Shown: piece after piece, positions 54,701 to 63,700 of the stretch
Numbering within the stretch: the first letter of the stretch is position 1
Layout: every line of letters starts with the position of its first letter
Assembly: GCA_030378085.1 (NCBI GenBank)
Contig: JAUCGK010000393.1
Coordinates: forward strand, 1-64,000
Origin: Candidatus Parabeggiatoa sp. HSG14
Lineage (GTDB): Bacteria; Pseudomonadota; Gammaproteobacteria; Beggiatoales; Beggiatoaceae
Direction: 5' to 3'
Length of the DNA stretch: 64,000 nt
The notes under the pieces: generated by a model
Seen by the model: only the letters and a program-made list of their open reading frames with translations
The model's database searches: none
What the model was told of the DNA's origin: nothing
Translations under genes and position numbers: made by a program

Positions 54701-57700
54701 TTCCTTCTCTATCTCCCTGATAAAAGTAGTTTTTCCAGAAAACCTGGGTTTAGAATCATCAAAACACAATAAGTCATGTAAATAATCCTCTCCCTCAATC
54801 TCGGTGGCAATTTTATCAAACAACACGCCACGAGTAATCAGTGTATGAATTTGGCTATCCGTCACCATATACTGCACTCGATCATCGGGATAACTGGGAT
54901 CAATCGGCAAAAATGCACTACCCGCTTTTAAGATACCCAACATGGCTGCAAGAAAATCAATGCCCCGTTCTTCTAAAATACCCACAAAGTCATTGGGTTT
55001 TATTCCAATACGGCGCAACCAATGGGCAATCTGATTAGCTCTCTTATTCAGTGCGATATAGCTGATATGTTGATCCGCGTGAACGGCAGCCACTTGATTT
55101 GGTGTTATTTCTACCTGTGTTTCAAACAAAGAATGGATAGATTTATGAACGGGATAATTTTTGCGAGTACCATTCCATTTAGAAAGTAACTGAGATTTCT
55201 CTACTTCAGTGAGTAGTGGCAATTCGGAAATAGGTTGTTTTGGATTGATTGCAATGCCAGCCAGCAAAGTTTGAAAATGTGCCAACATCCGCACAATAGT
55301 TGTTGCATCAAACAAATCCGTGTTATATTCCAATACACCAACTAGGCCAGAGTCGACTTCCCACATATCAAAAACCAAATCAAATAGGGAGGCAATTCGT
55401 TGCTTGACAATAGGCGTACTAGTCAAACCAGGGAGTCCAACATCCTCCATTGGCGCGTTTTGTAAGGCAAACATTACTTGAAATAAAGGATTTTGACTTA
55501 AATCACGCTCAATTTGAAGTTCATCAACCAATTTCTCAAAAGGTAAATCTTGATAAGTATAAGCATCTAACGCAGTTTTTTGAACCTGCTTTAACAATTC
55601 TACAAAAGTGGGCGTACTTGATAAGTCGATGCGTAATGCCAGTGTATTTACAAAGAAACCAATCAAAGATTCCATCTCACCACGATTACGGTTAGCAATA
55701 GGTGAACCAATGACAATATCATCTTGATCACTGTAGCGATATAGTAAAATAGCAAACGCAGCCAACAACGTCATAAACAGTGTTGCCCCATTCTCTCGGC
55801 TAAGCGTTTTTAATGACTGGGCAACTTCCTTATTTATTTCAATGCGTTCACTCCCGCCTTGGAAAGTTTGAACCGCAGGGCGTGGTCGATCCTTCGGCAA
55901 CTTTAATAAAGGGGAAGCACCCGTTAACTGTTGTTTCCAATAGCTCAATTGTTTTTCTAGGACAGTGCCTTGAAACCATTCACGTTGCCATGTTGCAAAA
56001 TCGCTATACTGAATGGGTAAAGGAGAGAAAGGAGAAGGTGCGCCAGTTGAGAAAGCAGTATAAAGTGTCGTCAGTTCTTGAATCAAAACACCCATTGACC
56101 AACCATCGGAAATAATGTGGTGCAGGTTTAATAGGAAAACGTACTCAGCGACTCCCACTCTCAACAAGCTAGCACGAATCAATGGCCCTTTTGCTAAATC
56201 AAAAGGTTGCCCTGCATCTTGTGTTATCAAACGTTGTACTTTTTCGGCTTGTTCAGTGATAGAGAATGACTGACAATCCACGACAGAAAAAGGTAAATCT
56301 AACGTAGGTGAAATAATTTGAACCGCATGTCCTTCTACTGCGCCAAAAGTCGTTCGTAAACTTTCGTGACGTTGCACGATTTCCTGCAAACTTTGTTTTA
56401 ATGTCTCTACCGATAGAGAACCACGCAAGCGCAAAGCTATTGGCATATTATAAAAAGGGTTATTAGGCTCTAACTGATTTAAAAACCACAACCTTTCTTG
56501 AGCAAACGACAGTGGTAGTTCTCCCTCTCTGGCAACCGCTTGAATAGGAGGTATAGACTCATTTTGACGGGCAGCCTCAATGGGCATGACCAAATCAGCT
56601 ATTGTAGGTGACTCAAACAAATCACGTAATGGTAATTCAACGGCAAACGTATCACGTATCCGTGAGATCAGTTGGGTTGCCAACAAGGAATGGCCACCCC
56701 GTTCAAAAAAGTTGTCTTGAATACCGACTTGTTCTAATTTAAGGATGTTAGCGAAAAGGCCTCCCAATATCTCTTCTGTCGGTGTACGCGGTGCAATATA
56801 ACTCTCCTCATCAACGCTATTCTCTGGTGCTGGCAGGGCATTACGTTCCACTTTGCCGTTAGGATTTAAAGGTAAAGCATCCAACATCACCAAGGCAGAT
56901 GGTACCATATAATCGGGTAATTTTTCTTTAAGAAAACGGAGCAATTCACTTGGTGTACTTTGTGCCGTATTTTGCTCAGGAACAATATATGCGACCAAAC
57001 GTTTATCATTGGTTTGGTACTCCCTCACAATAACAATCGTTTCCAACACAACAGGGTGTTGAGCCAGTACTGTTTCGATTTCGCCAAGTTCAATACGAAA
57101 GCCGCGAATTTTTACTTGATTATCAAAGCGACCCAAAAATTCTATGTTACCATCAACTTGATAGCGAACTAAGTCTCCCGTTTTGTAGAGGCGAGAATTG
57201 GGAACATAGGGATTGAGAATAAATTTTTCAGCAGTTAACTCAGGACGATTCAAATAGCCTCGGGCTAAGCCATCACCCCCAATATGTAATTCACCAGGTA
57301 TTCCTATTGGAACAGGTTGGAAATACTTATCCAAAATATAAACTTGAGTATTGGCAATGGGACGACCAATTGGAACAGAAGTTTTGACTTGGCTTTCGAC
57401 AATAGGAAAACAACACGTAAAAGTTGTGTTCTCAGTGGGTCCATAACCATTAATCAATTGACAATCTTTAAGTTCTCGTAAAATCTTACGAACATGGGGA
57501 ACAGATAAAACATCACCTCCAGCCAACAGTTGACGCACAGTGCTTAAATCTTCAAGCCGTTCATCAACCATCTGATTGAATAAACCCGCTGTCAGCCACA
57601 ACGTGGTAACTTTATGTTGTCTAATGACGCGCCCCAATTCTTCCAATGAAGGAGTTTGAGGTGGCATGATTATTAACTTAGCACCATTAAGTAGAGGTCC

Positions 57701-60700
57701 CCATATTTCCAATGTTGAGGCATCAAAAGCGAGAGGCGCAAATTGTAGAAAAATCTGATCTGCCGTAAAACTCGCATAGTTGGTATTTTTGACTAAACGT
57801 ATGACACTTCGCTGATTAATGCAAACCCCTTTAGGTCGACCAGTGGAACCAGAGGTATAACTGACATAAGCGAGGTTATCAGCAGTTACGTGACTAATAA
57901 GATTCTCTTTACGACTTTTTTGAGTGATGAAGTGATTATTTGTAGCAATGTTCTCAAGGAAAACGACACGTGCATTATGCTCAGGTAATTTATTGACTAA
58001 TTTTTCTTCAGTTAATAATACTGAGATTTGTGAATCTTCCAACATAAAGGCCAGATTATCCTTGGGATAACTCGAATCCAACGAAAAATAAGCCCCACCC
58101 GTTTTGAGAATACCCAGTACTCCAATGACCATTTCTAGTGAACGTTCCACACACAAACCCACCAAAACGTCAGCTCCAATCCCTAAAGTTTGTAGGTGGT
58201 GCGCCAATTGATTCGCTTGGACATTCAATTCTTGATAAGTAAGTTGCTGATCGGCAAACACCACCGCCACTGTCTCTGGCGTTTTTTCGACTTGCGCTTC
58301 AAATAACTGTGGAATGGATTTCTTGTATGGATAGTCGGTATACGTATTGTTCCACTCAACCAATATTTGATGCCGTTCAGTTTCACTTAATAAAGGTAAA
58401 TCAGAAAGCCGCTGGGCAGGATTAGCAACAATGCCCGCCAATAAATTTTGGAAATGAGCCAACAACAGTTTTATTGTGGACGTATCAAACAAATCTGTGT
58501 TATATTCCAAAGCACCCACTAATCCTTGTGGGGTTTCATCCATATATAAAGTCAAATCGAACTTAGCGGCTACATTTTCTAAGAATAATGGTTTTATTGT
58601 TAAGTCTGGCAGTTGCAAATCTTCCTCTTTGGTAGAAAGTCCTTGCATCGCAAACATGACTTGAAAAATTGGGGTATGGCTCATATCCCGTTTTGGTTGT
58701 AATTCTTCTACCAATTTTTCAAACGGAACATCCTGATGTCCATAAGCCTCTAATGCCATTTGGCGCACACGAATTAATAAAGTCTCAAAAGACGGATTGT
58801 TTGATAAATCAGTCCGCATAACCAGTGTATTCGTAAAAAAACCAATTAATGCTTCTATTTCACTATGATTTCTGTTAGCGATACCCGCACCCATCACAAC
58901 ATTTTCCTGACCACTATAGCGCGAGAGCAAAGTAGCAAAAGATGCTAACAAGGTCATAAAAAGGGTTACCCCAGACTGTTGGCTCAATGTTTTGAGTTGA
59001 TTACTTAAATCGTTATTGAGTTCAAAGTATTCGGAACGCCCTCGGAAAGTTTGAACGGGAGGACGTGGCCTATCTGTTGGTAATTCCAAAACGGGTGGTG
59101 CGTTGGCTAATTGTTGTTTCCAATAATTAATTTGAGTCTCAAGCACCTCACCACTCAACCACTGACGTTGCCAATGAGAAAAGTCAGCATATTGAACAGG
59201 CAATTCTACTAAAGGTGATAATTCTCCCTTTGAAAATGCTTTATAAAGAGCTACAAATTCGCGGAGAAAAATGTTTATTGACCAACCATCTGAGATAATG
59301 TGGTGCATTGTTACTACGAGAACATGCTCATTATCATTCAAAGCTAACAACACCACACGCAATAAAGCATCCTTACCCAAATCAAAAGGTTGTTGCACAT
59401 ACGTCGTTGCTAAACGTGTTACTTCAGCAGTTATTTTATCTGAAGAAGATTCGTGTACTTCTACTATTGACAGAGTTTGCGCTGGATTAATGACTTGAAT
59501 GGCGACTCCGTCCACTTGTGTAAAATTGGTACGCAACACTTCATGCCGTTGTACCATTTCCGTGAAACTTTGTTGTAGTGCCATGACATTAAGTACACCC
59601 TTAATGTGCAAGGCAGTAGAAATATGGTAGGTGGCACTAGCACCTTCTAATTGATCCAAAAACCACAGCCGTTGTTGGGCAAAAGATAAAGGTTTTTTTA
59701 TATCATGCGATACTGGCAATAGTGGAGGAATCAGTGAATGCTGATTTTCTGGATGAGCAGTATCAATATATTCACTTAAACCAGCAACAGTGGGCGATTC
59801 AAATAAACGGCGTACCGGTATTTCAATGGAAAAAGTATCACGTATTTTTGAAACAACTTGAGTAGCCAACAAAGAATGTCCACCTAACTCAAAAAAGTTA
59901 TCAAAAATACCAACCTGTGATAAATTCAACACGTTAGCCCACATTGCTGCTATTATCTCTTGCGTTGGCGTTTTCGCTGCCACAAAATCCGCTTCCATGC
60001 TGCGCTGCAAGTCATTATCAGGCAGTTTACGGCGATCTATTTTACCGCTAGGCGTTAACGGCAAAACATCCAACCGAACAAAGGCCGATGGCAACATGTA
60101 TTCAGGCAATTTTTCTTTGATAAAACGGCGTAGTTTTTGATCCGAGACAGTTTTAGTAGGCACAAGGTAAGCAATCAAACGCTTAGTACCTTGTGTATCT
60201 GTTCGGTCAATGACCACAGTTTCACGCACCGATGGATGTCCAGCTAAGATCGCTTCGATTTCACCCAATTCAATACGGAAACCTCGGATCTTGACTTGAT
60301 TATCAATACGACCTAAAAATTCAAGGTTGCCATCAGGAAGGTAACGCGCTAAATCTCCTGTTTTATAAAGACGAGTGGACAATTTACGTTGCTCATCGGC
60401 ATTGTTGGATAATTGAATATTAATGAATTTTTTTGCCGTCATATCAGGACGGTTCAAGTAACCACGAGCAAGGGGAAGGCCGCCAATATAGAGTTCACCT
60501 GGAATACCAATAGGTACCTTATTATAGTCTGCATCTAAAAGATAAATTTGGGTGTTGGCAATAGGTTTACCGATGGATGGCAATACCGGCCACGTTTTAA
60601 CTTCTTCTGGTAATGTGAAGGCGGTGACAACATGGCTTTCGGAGGGACCATAATGATTATGCAGTGTACAATCGGGTAATTTGCTTAACCAGTTAGCCAT

Positions 60701-63700
60701 AGCCGAGGTTATTTGTAATTGTTCGCCAGCTGTAACAATGTGACGCAATTTTTTGAGTAAAACACCAGTACTTTCAGCAATTTCGGCCAATTGTTGTAAA
60801 GCCACAAAGGGTAGAAATAGATTTTCTATAGCCTGTTCTTGAAGCCATTGTAATAAAGCCACCGCATCTTTACGAATTTCCTCGGAGACTAAAACCAATG
60901 CCCCCCCAACACACCACGTTGAAAAAATTTCTTGAAAAGAAACATCAAAGCTGATGGGCGCAAACTGTAGCGTCCTACTCCCCTTAGCAACAATGTGAGT
61001 CTGTTGCCAGAAAATCAGATTGTGTAAAGACCGATGTTCCATTGCCACCCCTTTAGGTTGACCCGTCGAACCCGATGTATAAATCACATAAGCAAGATTA
61101 TCAAGTGTCACGCCGCTGACAGGATTCCGTTCATCGCCTTGTGACAAATTTTCTAATACGGTATCAAGACAAACGATCTTTGCTTTTGTTTCAGGCAAAT
61201 CGTTTAACAACGATGTCTGTGTCAACAACACTGATGCCTGAGAATCTGATAACATAAAGGCCAAACGTTCTTTGGGATAAGCAGGGTCAAGGGGAATATA
61301 CGCGCCTCCCGCCTTAAGAATACCAAGCAATCCTATTACCATGTCAAAGGAACGTTCTACACATAAGCCCACCAGCACATTGGGTTTCACGCCATTTTTT
61401 TGTAACTCGTGTGCTAATTGATTGGCATTTTTGTTTAATTGTGCATAACTCAAAGGTTGGTTTTCAAAGATAACTGCTGGCACATCCGGCATTTGTAACA
61501 CTTGACTTTCAAACTCTTGATGGAGACATTTATCTTGAGGGAAGGTTATCGTTGTGTTGTTCCAATCTTGGAGTTGTTGTTGTTCTACAGCCGTCAATAG
61601 GGGCAATTCGGACAGGCATTGCTCTGGGTTAGTGACAATTCCATTCAGTAATGTTTGGAAATGACCGATTATACGGGTTATCGTGGCGTGTTCAAACAGA
61701 TCGGTATTGTATTCTATGTGACCTTGGAGTCCTTGTTCGGACTCAAACATAAAGAGGCTTAAATCAAACTTAGCAATATCAACCTTTATATCAACAGGTC
61801 TCCAAGTTAACCCCGATAATGTTAAGCGTCCCATCGGTGCATTCTGTAATGCAAACATGACTTGGAAGAGGGGCGCATGACTAAGAGAACGTTCTGGTTG
61901 TAAAACTTCAACCAATTGCTCAAAGGGAATGTCTTGGTGAGCATAAGCATCAAGGGCTACTTGTCTCACGCGTTGGAGTAAATCAGAGAAGGAGGGATTG
62001 CCCTGTAAATCAGTACGTAATACAAGCGTATTGACAAAAAAGCCAATAAGCGACTCGGTTTGACTGTGGATGCGGTTAGCAATGGGGCTACCTATTACAA
62101 TGTCATCGCTACCAGTATAACGGGACAATAAGGTGGCAAAGGCTGACAGGAGTGTCATAAACAGCGTGGTCTCTGTTTTTAAACTCAGCGTCTTTAGTTG
62201 TTCTGTGAGTTCAGGTGACAATTGCAATCGTTCAGTGGCACCCTGAAAGCTTTGCACAGAGGGTCGCGGCTTATCTGTTGGCAATTCCAGTAGGGCAGGT
62301 GTCATTGCCATTTGTTTTTGCCAGTAATTCAATTGCGTCTCAAGAATATCACCTGCTAACCATTGACGTTGCCAGTGAGCAAAATCCACATATTGGATAG
62401 GTAAGGGCGACAAGGGTGAAGGTTTACCTTGGGAGAAAGCATTGTATAGACTAGATAATTCTTCTATGAATAATCCAATAGACCAACCGTCCGAAATAAT
62501 ATGGTGCATCGTCACCTGCAACAAATATTCTTTGTTACTTAATTTAATCAGGGTGGTACGTAATAAAGGCCCTTGAGCGATATCAAAAGGGCATTGTGCC
62601 TCTTCATGGATTAAACGTTGGCTTTCAAGGGTTTGCTTTTTATCAGATAAGTGTTGTAAATCTATGAACTTACTTAATGGTTTAAACCCTGAAGTATGAA
62701 TCACTTGAATTGGTTTACCATTGGCTATTGAGAATGTTGTTCGCAAACTTTCGTGACGTTGCACAATCTCAATGAGGCTCTTTTTAAGGGCATCAATATG
62801 CAGAACACCTTTGAGATGCACAGCCCCTGGCAGATTGTAGAGTGCGTTTTTTCCTTCCAGTTGTGCTAAAAACCAAAGTCGTTGTTGGGCAAATGACAAT
62901 TCCAAATCACTATTACGGGAGACAGGTTGAATTGATGGCAACTGATATTCTTGGCGATTTGTACGAATGGTTTCCCCTAATTCAGCCACCGTTGGAGATT
63001 CAAAAAGGGTACGCAGTTGTACCTCTACAGAAAAGGTATCACGGATTCGTGACATGAGCTGGGTGGCCAGTAGAGAATGTCCGCCTAATCCAAAAAAGTT
63101 ATCACGAATGCCAACCCTCTCTATACCTAATACCAAAGCCCATATTCCAGCTAACAGTTCTTCCTCTGGTGTGCGAGGAGCGACAAAAGATTCTAAGTCT
63201 TCTGATAACTGAATTTTTCTAACTGATAATTGACGGCGATCTATTTTTCCAGTCGGCGTAAGTGGCATAGCTTCCAATGATATAAAGGCCGATGGTATCA
63301 TGTAATCGGGGAGTTTTTCTTTGAGAAACTGGCGAAGTTCTATTGAATCGGATTTTACCTTGGTTGCTACTAAATAAGCAATGATGCGTGGCTCGTTTTT
63401 AGTTTCATCTGTCACCATTATGACGACTGTTTCTTGAACAGAGGGATGTTGAGTTAAAACGGCTTCAATCTCGCCGAGTTCAATACGAAAACCACGTAAT
63501 TTGATTTGGAAATCTTTTCTACCCACAAATTCAACACTACCATCTGATAATAAACGCCCCATATCTCCCATACGGTAAATGCGTCGATTTCCACCATCAG
63601 GATCGGGTAAGAAAACAGAACGAGTAAGTTCTGGTTTTTGCCAATAACCGAGTGCAACATAGGGACTTCTAATCGCAATTTCACCATAAATTTCAGTCAC

